DNA of 9,392 nt, from positions 1 to 9,392 of the forward strand of contig JAKBRR010000041.1 in NCBI GenBank assembly GCA_021845325.1, written 5' to 3'. The translations under genes were made by a program, and so were the position numbers. The notes below the pieces were generated by a model. That model was not told the DNA's origin. It did no database searches and worked only from the letters and a program-made list of their open reading frames with translations. Below are positions 1 through 6,352 of this stretch, piece by piece. Positions within the stretch are counted from its first letter, which is position 1. Each line of letters opens with the position of its first letter. The DNA comes from Thermoplasmata archaeon. GTDB lineage: Archaea; Thermoplasmatota; Thermoplasmata; Thermoplasmatales; Thermoplasmataceae.

Positions 1-549
1 ATGACAATTGAGACTTAAGGGAGGCTGAATGGTGCGTTCAATAACGCAGGAAGTGGGCAAATGCCAAGGAAACTTGCAGATCTGAGCGTAAATGACCTCG
101 CCACTGCCATTTCGGTGAACCTATTTGGAACATTTTATTCAATGAAGGCAGAAATACCAGCACTCTTAGGATCTGGTGGTGGATCCATAGTGAACATGTC
201 TTCTACCGCTGGTATTCAAGGAATCATAGCGATGTCGGCATATGCAGCTTCTAAACAGGGCGTAATTGGCCTCACCAAATCAGCTGCACTTGACTATTCA
301 AGAGAATCAATAAGAATAAACGCTATAGCGCCTGGGCCAATCTCTACATACAGATTATCTGATCCTGCAATCCAGGAGCAAATAAGGCAGGAAGTGCCTA
401 TGTACAGAACTGGCATGCCATCTGAGGTCGCTTTGGTCGCAGCCTTTCTACTTTCTGACATGTCATCATTTGTAACAGGCGATACCATTATAGTGGATGG
501 CGGCAGGACGGCGGGGTTATGGTACCCTCTCAATGATGGGAAGAGGTGA
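1..549 (+). pseudogene. Short-chain dehydrogenase/reductase, 5' end outside window, interrupted by in-frame stop
   Basis: This is a classical SDR, an NAD(P)-dependent oxidoreductase. Counting residues from the ATG at 61, it has the catalytic Asn (N20 in SVNL), Ser47/48 in NMSS, and the YxxxK pair Tyr61 and Lys65 (YAASK). The NAIAPGPI segment and the C-terminal VTGDTIIVDGG strand also fit the family. The same frame continues upstream of that ATG as GRLNGAFNNAG, with the conserved NNAG at 40-51, so ATG 61 is not the true start. Reading back, codons 1-15 give MTIET, then TAA at 16-18. In SDRs this place normally holds Phe or Tyr (…T-[Y/F]-GRL), so one base change from TAT or TAC would explain the stop. 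A product started at 61 would lack the Rossmann TGxxxGxG loop and the NNAG strand and should be inactive. The alternatives are a sequencing error or readthrough. Confidence 0.8.
543..549 (+). promoter_or_regulatory. Shine-Dalgarno GAGGTGA before the SRPBCC gene
   Basis: GAGGTGA is a strong match to the archaeal anti-SD. It overlaps the TGA stop of the dehydrogenase (547-549) and lies 6 bases before the ATG at 556. This suggests the two genes are translated from one mRNA. Confidence 0.75.
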
Positions 550-555
550 CAAGGC

Positions 556-1020
556 ATGGAGTCTGAAAGCAAGAATTTAAGGGTGGAGAAAGAAAAGATT
601 GCCAATGGATCGATGGAGGAGTGCTGGAAGGTGCTGACTGACTTTTCCAGAGAGAAAGAATACTGGCCAAATATAAGAAAAATACGAGTGATACGGGAGA
701 CTGGCAATTCTATTGAGCGTGAGGCGGTAGTAGGCCCCCAAGCATTCGGTGCAAAGACAAGGCAGATGTTGACCCTTGACAGCCCACACACCATGTTTGT
801 GAAATTTGAAGGTGATGGACTGAAAGGGTTCAGGGATATTCGTCTTATAGAAATTGAGAGCGGAAGGACTAAAATAAGTGTATTATGGGAACTTGAATTT
901 AGGAGCATCCCAGGATTCGTTCTGAATATCATCAAAAGCCAAATAACCAAGACTACGGAAAGTGCTCTGACTAGGATCAATGTATTTTTAATTAAAACAA
1001 GAAGAAGAGAGGGTGAATGA
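556..1020 (+). CDS. SRPBCC/START-like (polyketide cyclase/dehydrase-type) protein
   Basis: This 154-residue soluble protein looks like the SRPBCC (Bet v1/START) fold, which binds hydrophobic ligands in a deep cavity. The visible pattern is an N-terminal strand, then a helix containing SMEECWKVLTDFSREKEYWP (residues about 19-38, the typical 'W-x-x-L-T-D-F…W-P' entry). Alternating charged and hydrophobic strands follow across residues 40-120, and a long C-terminal helix runs from about 124 to 150. The length is normal for a single-domain family member. The start at 556 is supported by the GAGGTGA six bases upstream. Its TGA stop overlaps the next ATG (ATGA, 1017-1020), so it is probably translationally coupled to the membrane protein. 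The substrate is unknown; the family includes cyclases, lipid carriers and coenzyme-Q-type proteins. The operon partners suggest a role with a small hydrophobic metabolite, which is inference. Confidence 0.7.
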   Translation: MESESKNLRVEKEKIANGSMEECWKVLTDFSREKEYWPNIRKIRVIRETGNSIEREAVVGPQAFGAKTRQMLTLDSPHTMFVKFEGDGLKGFRDIRLIEIESGRTKISVLWELEFRSIPGFVLNIIKSQITKTTESALTRINVFLIKTRRREGE

Positions 1021-1412
1021 AAATGAACAGTGCGCTTTTGCTAATCAGGCTGACCGCGTTAAGTATCGTTGTACAGATAGCCATTGGAGGACTTCTAACC
1101 TTTGGGTTCATATCGCCAGAAGCTCATATTATCATGGGGTTCACAGTTTATGCTTTTTCAATAGCAACTGTTGTCCTTGTGTTTCTGAACATTTACTCGC
1201 CAAAATTTTTGAAAAGGATGGCAACCGGAATGGTTTTATTGCTTACTATTCAGATATTTCTTGGATTTGTTGCCCTCTATACAGGCAGCAACTTGATAGC
1301 ATTTTTCCATCTGCTTACTGCCATTGCGATTTTCGGTCTGGCGGTCTCAGAAACATTCGTGGCAAACATGGTATATAAACGAATCAATATGGGGAGTGCA
1401 AACGGGAGTTGA
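1017..1412 (+). CDS. Four-helix membrane protein, COX15/CtaA half-like
   Basis: This 131-residue protein is almost entirely membrane-spanning, with helices at about residues 6-30, 37-58, 70-90 and 92-118. It appears built from two similar two-helix units, each with a Q-I-x-[IL]-G motif (Gln20, Gln79) followed 17-19 residues later by a histidine (His37, His98) opening the next helix. The second unit (LTIQIFLGFVALYTGS then FFHLLTAIAIFG) closely resembles the repeat of COX15/CtaA haem A synthases, where such histidines ligate haem. Bacterial CtaA has about eight helices, whereas some archaea have half-size versions, so a haem-binding four-helix bundle is plausible. Catalytic haem A synthesis is not shown. 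The start at 1017 overlaps the previous stop, and GAGGGTGA (1009-1016) sits directly upstream. Met3 at 1023 is an alternative start with better spacing. Confidence 0.6.
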   Translation: MKMNSALLLIRLTALSIVVQIAIGGLLTFGFISPEAHIIMGFTVYAFSIATVVLVFLNIYSPKFLKRMATGMVLLLTIQIFLGFVALYTGSNLIAFFHLLTAIAIFGLAVSETFVANMVYKRINMGSANGS

Positions 1413-1428
1413 AGAACTGAGATCGATT

Positions 1429-1474
1429 AAAACGATTTACCTGATGAAAGCAAATGGCCAGGTAATCGATTTTT
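1429..1474 (+). terminator. Terminator-like hairpin after the SDR/SRPBCC/membrane protein operon
   Basis: The left arm CGATTTACCTG (1433-1443) pairs with CAGGTAATCG (1459-1468) with one bulged T. A flanking AAAA/TTTT pairing follows, so the right side runs into a T-run (1470-1474). It lies 17 bases after the membrane-protein stop. Archaea usually terminate at T-runs, so the T-run may matter more than the stem. Confidence 0.45.
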
Positions 1475-1760
1475 AGTTGTTTCTTGAAAGAAAAAAATCC
1501 TTGCTAACAATCACATGGAAGGTAGATTAGACTGCATTTCTGTTCAATAGTAAATATATTCCAAAAATGCAGGCTAGGATTTTTAAAAGACAGGGAGTCA
1601 CCAAGTTTTTCCTGTATATAGCCGAACATCGCTGGACCAAAAACAGAGCATATCTGCTTATTCCTAAATCTTGGGATCAAAATCACTCAGCCTATACACA
1701 GTTCAAGTATAGGTTCTTATAAATCCTGAATTATCATGCTGGAAGATTAACAAATTCAGA

Positions 1761-1797
1761 ATGGACCGGTCTGGATTTGATTAAAGTTTTAAGCGAA
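1761..1797 (+). repeat. 37-bp direct repeat, copy 1
   Basis: These 37 bases match 4554-4590 at 36 positions; the only difference is base 12 (T here, G there). The copy begins ATGGACCGGT and ends TTTTAAGCGAA. It lies about 85 bp before the TATA box of the ABC operon. Upstream similarity is much weaker but perhaps extends further (GAAGATTAA…ATTCAGA here, GAAGTTAA…ATTCAGA at the other copy). In one frame both copies read W-T-G-[L/R]-D-L-I-K-V-L-S-E. Confidence 0.85.
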
Positions 1798-1880
1798 GAA
1801 CACCGCAAATGATCAGTAAAACATTGAATCCTTAGTTTGCCTTCAGCATCTTATCTCCAGTAAATCCAGCCAATAGAAAG

Positions 1881-1890
1881 TATTATAAAC
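1881..1890 (+). promoter_or_regulatory. TATA box of the membrane protein/RHH/ABC operon
   Basis: TATTATAAAC is a good archaeal TATA element. Transcription starting about 25 bp downstream (near 1910) would give a short leader carrying the GGTGA at 1914-1918. It would also rule out the in-frame ATGs at 1891-1910 as starts. Confidence 0.55.
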
Positions 1891-1913
1891 TTGATGGTTA
1901 TGATGGTGATACT

Positions 1914-1918
1914 GGTGA
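1914..1918 (+). promoter_or_regulatory. Shine-Dalgarno GGTGA deciding the start at 1924
   Basis: GGTGA lies 5 bases before ATG 1924. It selects this start over the upstream in-frame ATGs from 1891, which would give an odd MMVMMVILVIK extension and lie at or before the predicted transcription start. Confidence 0.6.
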
Positions 1919-1923
1919 TTAAG

Positions 1924-2277
1924 ATGACAGATAAACAAAATCACGATATGAACGATAACTTTCAAAGAAACTTAGAAAGGGAACTCAGAGAAGTTGAAAG
2001 AAGAAAGTACTGGAAGAATCTGGAAACTCTCTTTAATGAGTGGGAAGATAACGGATACAAGGCTGGTGAATTAGCGGTTAAATATTTTGGCTCTTATTTG
2101 GGCGCAGTTATTATCGGATTGGGTCTTTTATTGGTCCTTCATATTTACGAGATGATTCAATTTACTTTCGGCTTTGACGTCGCTATTATATTATTCGTGT
2201 TTGGTGCGTTCATTATTCTGGCATCGGTTTATACTTCCAAAATAATGACTCGCAAAGAAAGAAAAGAGGGGGAATAA
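1924..2277 (+). CDS. Small membrane protein with N-terminal charged coiled coil
   Basis: I do not recognise a family. From ATG 1924 it is 117 residues. Residues 1-45 are very polar and helical, with runs such as RNLERELREVERRKYW that suggest a short coiled coil facing the cytoplasm. Two membrane helices follow at about 55-77 and 84-104, separated by a short loop (QFTFGFD), and the protein ends with a basic cytoplasmic tail (MTRKERKEGE). Both ends are therefore predicted to be inside the cell. It is the first gene of the operon, two bases before the ribbon-helix-helix-like gene and upstream of the ABC ATPase and permease. It may act as an accessory or sensor subunit of that exporter, which is inference from position only. 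The start is fixed by GGTGA at 1914-1918 and the TATA box at 1881-1890. Confidence 0.65.
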   Translation: MTDKQNHDMNDNFQRNLERELREVERRKYWKNLETLFNEWEDNGYKAGELAVKYFGSYLGAVIIGLGLLLVLHIYEMIQFTFGFDVAIILFVFGAFIILASVYTSKIMTRKERKEGE

Positions 2278-2279
2278 AA

Positions 2280-2663
2280 GTGACTGATGTCACAATTAGA
2301 GGGATTGATAATGAGATTTACGCCCTATTTTCCGCGGAAGCTAGAAAGCGTGGAATTCCCATTGGTGAACTAGTTACTTTGGTTATGAGAGCGTTCTTGG
2401 ATAAAACGAATGAGATGGAGCAAAGTGAAATCGATTCAATTTCATCTATAGAGGTGAGCTTTAAAGATCTTAACGAAGTCGAAGGGAGAGTTAGGTTTTC
2501 AAACATCTCCAAGCTTGAGTTCATGGATGATGTAACGTGGGACTTGTTCTCAAAAAAAGTGGCTTATATAAAAAACGTAGCCAAGCTAACAGTTCCGGGC
2601 AATTTTCCTAGATTGGGAGTACTTGCCATGTGTAAGCATGTTGTTAAGCTGATAATGAGGTGA
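2280..2663 (+). CDS. Ribbon-helix-helix-like regulator with an extra C-terminal domain
   Basis: This 127-residue protein starts at GTG 2280, two bases after the previous stop, with GAGGGGGA just upstream. Residues 1-42 (a TDVTIRGID strand, then helices NEIYALFSAEARKRG and IPIGELVTLVMRAFLDK) match the ribbon-helix-helix pattern common in archaeal regulators and antitoxins of the VapB/FitA type. In that fold the strand pairs in a dimer and reads the DNA major groove. Residues about 55-127 form a second, strand-rich segment (SSIEVSFKDL, GRVRFSN, KLEFMD, VAYIKNVAKLTVPG) that I do not recognise, so it is longer than a bare RHH protein. No toxin gene lies beside it. Its place between a membrane protein and an ABC exporter suggests it controls this operon, perhaps with the C-terminal part sensing a ligand or partner. 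Confidence 0.6.
   Translation: MTDVTIRGIDNEIYALFSAEARKRGIPIGELVTLVMRAFLDKTNEMEQSEIDSISSIEVSFKDLNEVEGRVRFSNISKLEFMDDVTWDLFSKKVAYIKNVAKLTVPGNFPRLGVLAMCKHVVKLIMR
2657..2663 (+). promoter_or_regulatory. Shine-Dalgarno GAGGTGA deciding a TTG start
   Basis: GAGGTGA contains the stop codon of the regulator gene (TGA 2661-2663) and lies 6 bases before TTG 2670. The nearby ATG at 2666 is out of frame with the ATPase, so TTG is the best start. Confidence 0.65.
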
Positions 2664-2669
2664 TTATGA

Positions 2670-3638
2670 TTGACTGCGATAATTGAAGTTGAAGGATTGA
2701 CTAAAAAATATAAGAATGGTAAGGAAGCTTTAAGAGGTCTACGCTTCACTGTCGAGACAGGCAAAATATTTGGACTCCTGGGCCCGAACGGGGCCGGGAA
2801 ATCTACAACAATGTCCATTCTCACGACTATGATAAGGAAAACTCTAGGAAAGGTTATCGTCGATGGGATAGATTTAGATGAGAATCCAGAGGAAATAAAG
2901 AAGAATATCGGAATTGTTTTTCAGGAATCTACCTCTGACACTGATTTGACTGGAAGGGAGAACTTACAATATATTGCAGGTTTAAGCGGTATGTCTTCTC
3001 AAGCCGCATATCAAAAAATTAACGACCTTCTTGAGAAGATGGACCTGAAAGAATCAGCGGATATCCTTGTAAAGAGGTATTCCGGTGGAATGAAGAGAAA
3101 ACTCGAATTGGCGGCTGCCATGATTCACGATCCAAAAATCATCTTCCTCGACGAACCCACGTTACAACTTGATCCCGCGAGCAGAGCAGAATTCTGGAAT
3201 TACATAAAAGACCTAAAGGAAAGGGCTGGAATCACCATATTCCTTAATACTCATTACCTGGAAGAGGCGGAAAGATTATGTGATGCGATAGCAATCATAG
3301 ATCAAGGAAAAATCATTGTACAAGGTGCTCCAGATATCATTAAAGAGACGGTAAAAGGAGATATAATAAAGATTAAGGTAAAAAATGAAACACCTTCATT
3401 CAATAAGATCATACAAGACGTTCATGGAGTGCTGGAAGTTGTCAAGAGAAACTCTTACTATTTGATAAAATGCCAGAACAGCAATCGGGTGATCCAGTCG
3501 GTGGTTTTGGAAATTAAAGAAAATAATGTAGAATTACAGGAATTAACTGTGATCCGACCTAGCTTAGAGCAGGCATTTCTGGAAATAACCGGTCGTGGGT
3601 ATACAGAGAATGGAAAAACTAATTCGGAGGGTGACTAG
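2670..3638 (+). CDS. ABC transporter ATP-binding protein, DrrA-type
   Basis: This 322-residue ATPase energises the ABC-2 permease encoded next. It carries Walker A GPNGAGKST (38-46), Q-loop Gln85 (VFQ), signature YSGGMKRKLE (137-146), Walker B with catalytic pair FLDE (159-162), and H-loop His195 (NTHYLEEAE). The C-terminal extension (about 230-310) ends with LEQAFLEITGRG, typical of daunorubicin-resistance-type (DrrA/CcmA-like) exporter ATPases. The D-loop reads LQLDPASR; the family usually has Gly where Gln166 lies, a mild oddity. The TTG start at 2670 is supported by GAGGTGA 6 bases upstream and places Walker A at a normal distance. The stop lies two bases before the permease start. Likely role: export of a drug, lipid or antibiotic-like compound. 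The substrate cannot be told from sequence. Confidence 0.9.
   Translation: MTAIIEVEGLTKKYKNGKEALRGLRFTVETGKIFGLLGPNGAGKSTTMSILTTMIRKTLGKVIVDGIDLDENPEEIKKNIGIVFQESTSDTDLTGRENLQYIAGLSGMSSQAAYQKINDLLEKMDLKESADILVKRYSGGMKRKLELAAAMIHDPKIIFLDEPTLQLDPASRAEFWNYIKDLKERAGITIFLNTHYLEEAERLCDAIAIIDQGKIIVQGAPDIIKETVKGDIIKIKVKNETPSFNKIIQDVHGVLEVVKRNSYYLIKCQNSNRVIQSVVLEIKENNVELQELTVIRPSLEQAFLEITGRGYTENGKTNSEGD
3626..3634 (+). promoter_or_regulatory. Shine-Dalgarno GGAGGGTGA before a TTG start
   Basis: GGAGGGTGA sits at the 3' end of the ATPase gene, 6 bases before TTG 3641. The spacing is the same as for the previous gene and supports a second TTG start. Confidence 0.6.
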
Positions 3639-3640
3639 AA

Positions 3641-4477
3641 TTGATTTTAAATGAAATCGGTGCAGTCTCTAAAAGGTTATTCATTAAGTGGAGGAGGTCC
3701 CCAATTTTCATGATGGGTGGTTTTCTTGGACCTCTTCTATACCTTGTTTTGTTCGGCCAGGCTTTCAATCTCTCTGCTCTATTGCCAAATAGTATCGGGA
3801 AAGAATATATCACAAACTCATTATTAGGCGCACCCAATTATTTCTCATATTTCGCAATAGGAATGGTAGCTTTTTCCTCAGTAAGCATAGCGATATTCTC
3901 GGGAGTTAATGCGCTATTTGATAGAACACTCGGCATCATGAAGAGGACAATTGGGACTCCTGCTGACAGGAGTTCAATTTTCGCCGGATACCTCTTGTTC
4001 CAGACTATTCTTACACTGATACCTGCTTTCGTGGTATTAGTAATCTCTTATGGATTGAATTACATACCGGGGTTGAGTGGTCTGACCATCAGCGACTCCT
4101 TAGGGATTCTGAACTTGTCAGAAATATTTGTCGCAATCGTGCTGCTGTCATTATCTTTCACATCTTTGTTTCTCGCCTTTGGATTTATATCGAAGGATAA
4201 TAACACATATTTTGGATTGACAGCTGTTCTTCAGCTTCCAATTCTCCTGACATCAAATGCAATGTATCCGCAATCCACCATGCCTTCTTGGCTACAGTCC
4301 ATTGTATCGGTAAATCCTGTTACAATGGCTGTAAACGTAATTAGAGAAAACATGTTCGGGAGTATGCTATATCCATACGGCCCCACAATATACCTGGCAG
4401 AACTCGCAATTTGGTCATTATCACTTATACTCTTAGCGTTATTCATAGTGCGTAGGTCGTTTTATTCTGAAAGTTAG
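3641..4477 (+). CDS. ABC-2 type permease (DrrB-like)
   Basis: This 278-residue integral membrane protein is the channel partner of the ATPase two bases upstream. Six membrane helices are visible at about residues 22-41, 67-90, 113-137, 160-183, 190-207 and 250-271. Features of the ABC-2 exporter family include the amphipathic N-terminal segment (SKRLFIKWRRSPIF), the cytoplasmic stretch GIMKRTIGTPADRSSIFAGYLLF, and the conserved NPVTMAVNVIREN (225-237) before the last helix. The length is normal for DrrB-type permeases. It starts at TTG 3641 with GGAGGGTGA upstream; the first in-frame ATG (Met24) falls inside helix 1 and is unlikely. Two copies should pair with two ATPases to form an exporter. 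It ends the operon, and a hairpin overlaps its stop codon. Confidence 0.88.
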   Translation: MILNEIGAVSKRLFIKWRRSPIFMMGGFLGPLLYLVLFGQAFNLSALLPNSIGKEYITNSLLGAPNYFSYFAIGMVAFSSVSIAIFSGVNALFDRTLGIMKRTIGTPADRSSIFAGYLLFQTILTLIPAFVVLVISYGLNYIPGLSGLTISDSLGILNLSEIFVAIVLLSLSFTSLFLAFGFISKDNNTYFGLTAVLQLPILLTSNAMYPQSTMPSWLQSIVSVNPVTMAVNVIRENMFGSMLYPYGPTIYLAELAIWSLSLILLALFIVRRSFYSES

Positions 4478-4513
4478 TTGGGTGACTGTTAAAAACAACT
4501 AAATTCCCTTTTT
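4474..4513 (+). terminator. Terminator-like hairpin after the ABC operon
   Basis: TTAGTTG (4474-4480, including the stop TAG) pairs perfectly with CAACTAA (4496-4502). A run of T follows at 4509-4513. Confidence 0.45.
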
Positions 4514-4553
4514 CAAGAAGTTAAGGTCATTCAGATCATAAAAGTATTTTTTT

Positions 4554-4590
4554 ATGGACCGGTCGGGATTTGATTAAAGTTTTAAGCGAA
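4554..4590 (+). repeat. 37-bp direct repeat, copy 2
   Basis: This copy matches 1761-1797 at 36 of 37 positions (G at base 12 here). It lies 48 bp before the OLD gene, ahead of that gene's TATA-like box, and 2793 bp from copy 1. The two copies bracket the whole ABC operon. Confidence 0.85.
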
Positions 4591-4608
4591 TATTTCCATA
4601 TAAAGTCG

Positions 4609-4618
4609 CTTTAAAAAC
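4609..4618 (+). promoter_or_regulatory. TATA-like box of the OLD gene
   Basis: CTTTAAAAAC is centred about 25 bp before ATG 4638, as expected for a leaderless archaeal mRNA. A second AT-rich element (TATATAATA, 4623-4631) could instead direct a start about 20 bp further on, closer to GTG 4659. Confidence 0.45.
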
Positions 4619-4637
4619 AAAATATATAATATTTAAA

Positions 4638-6161
4638 ATGATGTATTATTGTGATTATGTGGCAAATATTGATAGAATACATATAGAAAACTTTAGATCA
4701 GTGAATAATTTAGATATAAAATTTGACAAAATTAATGCCTTAATAGGGCCGAATAACGCAGGAAAATCTAATATAATGAAAGCGCTATCTATAGTTTTAG
4801 GGGAGTCTTGGCCTTCCAGTAAAATCATTGATGATAAAGATTATTTTAATAGAGATCGAGGAAACCCGATAAAAATACAAGTTATGTTTGATCAGTGTTT
4901 TGCTGATACCAAATATGGCATCAAAGTGCATGGATTTGGGTTTGAGTGCCAAGATGATGAAGTAGACTTTCTCGCCTTGGATTCTTCCGGGAATCCTCTA
5001 AAATATAAAAATGGGAATCCTGTAAGAGTTTCTCAGGAAATGAGAGATGAGGTTTCACTCGTTTTTATAGACATAGATAGACAGTCCACGCAACAAATTA
5101 GGGCGACTCAATGGACTTTGTACGGCAAGATTCTGAAATTTCTAGGGAGTAAAATACCTGAGGAAAACAAAACGAATTTTTTGAATACTGTTATAGATGC
5201 ATTTAACTCTGAAATATTTGGCATTTCCCCTGGCTCTGATCTTAAATACTTTGAACAGCAACTTAAAAATTCAGTAAAAGATCACACTGGTTTTGACTTG
5301 TCTCTTGAGCTATCAATACTCGATCCTGTCGAGACGATTAAGAACCTTAGACCATATTTTAGAGAGGGGCCAAATCCTAGTAAATATGACCCAGAAGAAA
5401 TGGGTGCTGGGACACAAAGTGCCTTATCGGTTTCGATAGCTAGGGCATATAGCGAGATCGTTAAGAAGAGCGTCGTATTGGCAATAGAAGAGCCTGAACT
5501 ACACTTTCATCCTCAGGCATGTAGGAACTTTTACAACCGTTTAAGATTGCTATCTGAAGACGGGCTTCAGGTTATATATACTACGCATTCTCCATATTTC
5601 GTTGATGTTTCTAAATTTGAAAGCCTACATTTGGTAAGAAAGAAAGGTTTTAAAACAACTATCGAGTCGGGATTGGCTTTGTTATCTAATGGTAGTGACC
5701 AGAATCGCAGCATCACCAAATTTAATGAAGGCGTAAATCAAGCACTTTTTGCAAATAGTGCTGTTTTGGTTGAAGGCCCAGATGATGAGATTGCTTGTAA
5801 AGCGATGCTTGAAAGGCAAGGTTTTGATCTCTACAAGAACAACGTTTCAGTTGTATCTTGCGGAGGTATAAAGAATATACCCGCGATTGCTATGATCCTA
5901 AAAGCTCTGAAAATAGACACGGTTACATTAGTAGATGAAGACCCCGGCAACCAAATTACAGAATCAATCATAACGAAACTCAAAGATATACTCGGAGATA
6001 ATATGGTGTATCTTCAGTCTCCTAATTTGGAAGGGGTATTTCAGTTTCAAAGTAAATTCACTCAAGCTAACGCGTTAAACTTTTTCCAAATTTATAACGG
6101 TAATATACCTCAAGTGTATTCTCTCTTGGAAAAAGAATTATTACATACTAGGAACCCATAA
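4638..6161 (+). CDS. OLD-family protein: ABC-type ATPase with TOPRIM nuclease domain
   Basis: This 507-residue protein fits the overcoming-lysogenization-defect (OLD) family, ATP-controlled DNA nucleases often used in phage defence. The N-terminal ATPase has RIHIENFRSVNN (13-24), Walker A GPNNAGKS (37-44), a signature-like MGAGTQSAL (255-263), Walker B VVLAIEEPE (279-287) and the H-loop TTHSP (His317). The TOPRIM domain follows: VLVEGPDDE with Glu379, the glycine turn SCGG (407-410), and LVDEDPG giving Asp433-x-Asp435, a full metal-binding set. No UvrD/GajB-like helicase gene is next to it, unlike Gabija. ATG 4638 suits a leaderless mRNA. GTG 4659 (residue 8) is an alternative start, since family members usually begin just before the IENFRS strand. 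The gene is AT-rich compared with its upstream neighbours and lies 413 bp ahead of the QueC-like operon on the same strand. Confidence 0.85.
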   Translation: MMYYCDYVANIDRIHIENFRSVNNLDIKFDKINALIGPNNAGKSNIMKALSIVLGESWPSSKIIDDKDYFNRDRGNPIKIQVMFDQCFADTKYGIKVHGFGFECQDDEVDFLALDSSGNPLKYKNGNPVRVSQEMRDEVSLVFIDIDRQSTQQIRATQWTLYGKILKFLGSKIPEENKTNFLNTVIDAFNSEIFGISPGSDLKYFEQQLKNSVKDHTGFDLSLELSILDPVETIKNLRPYFREGPNPSKYDPEEMGAGTQSALSVSIARAYSEIVKKSVVLAIEEPELHFHPQACRNFYNRLRLLSEDGLQVIYTTHSPYFVDVSKFESLHLVRKKGFKTTIESGLALLSNGSDQNRSITKFNEGVNQALFANSAVLVEGPDDEIACKAMLERQGFDLYKNNVSVVSCGGIKNIPAIAMILKALKIDTVTLVDEDPGNQITESIITKLKDILGDNMVYLQSPNLEGVFQFQSKFTQANALNFFQIYNGNIPQVYSLLEKELLHTRNP

Positions 6162-6343
6162 AGATGTAGGAATTTCGTTGATTATCTATCTTTACTTAGT
6201 AATACCATTATAATCTATCACTGATAACTATCTGTAGTTACAGATATATGAGTAACTTATATGTGATAAAAAATGCCTGAAAAGTTAGGTTATCAGATAA
6301 ATGGTCAGTTTTTATTTCTTTTCAGCATCTCTTTTCAAATAAA

Positions 6344-6352
6344 TTATATAAT
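6344..6352 (+). promoter_or_regulatory. TATA-like box inside the OLD/QueC gap
   Basis: TTATATAAT resembles an archaeal TATA box. Transcription from near 6372 would give the QueC-like operon a leader of about 200 bases spanning the inverted repeats at 6374-6443, or a separate small RNA. It is a motif match in AT-rich DNA, so evidence is weak. Confidence 0.3.

Larger units (their letters stand above)
1413..1880. other. Largely non-coding stretch between two operons
   Basis: Apart from the hairpin at 1429-1474 and the 37-bp repeat copy at 1761-1797, I see no convincing gene. One + strand open frame runs from 1531 to its TAA at 1720-1722, with a first ATG at 1567 that would give 51 residues. It contains KFFLYIAEHRWTKNRAYLL and looks protein-like, but it has no ribosome-binding site and I recognise no family. 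It could be a decayed gene. The opposite strand is also open over 1504-1686, without support. Confidence 0.4.

Noticed and set aside
294..980. 228-residue minus-strand open frame
   Set aside because: It lies antisense to the dehydrogenase and SRPBCC genes, which have clear family motifs and ribosome-binding sites. It shows no recognisable domain.
1013..1378. 121-residue + strand frame overlapping the membrane protein
   Set aside because: It is Cys/His/Ser-rich with no family pattern. The alternative frame at 1017 has four clean membrane helices and COX15-like repeats.
1891..1923. Upstream ATGs as start of the small membrane protein
   Set aside because: They follow the TATA box by too few bases to be transcribed and encode an odd Met/Val string. 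GGTGA supports ATG 1924.
2564..2824. 86-residue minus-strand open frame
   Set aside because: Antisense to the regulator/ATPase junction, including Walker A; no support.
1761..4590. The 37-bp repeats as a degenerate CRISPR
   Set aside because: Only two copies 2.8 kb apart, no spacers and no cas genes. The length alone is not evidence.
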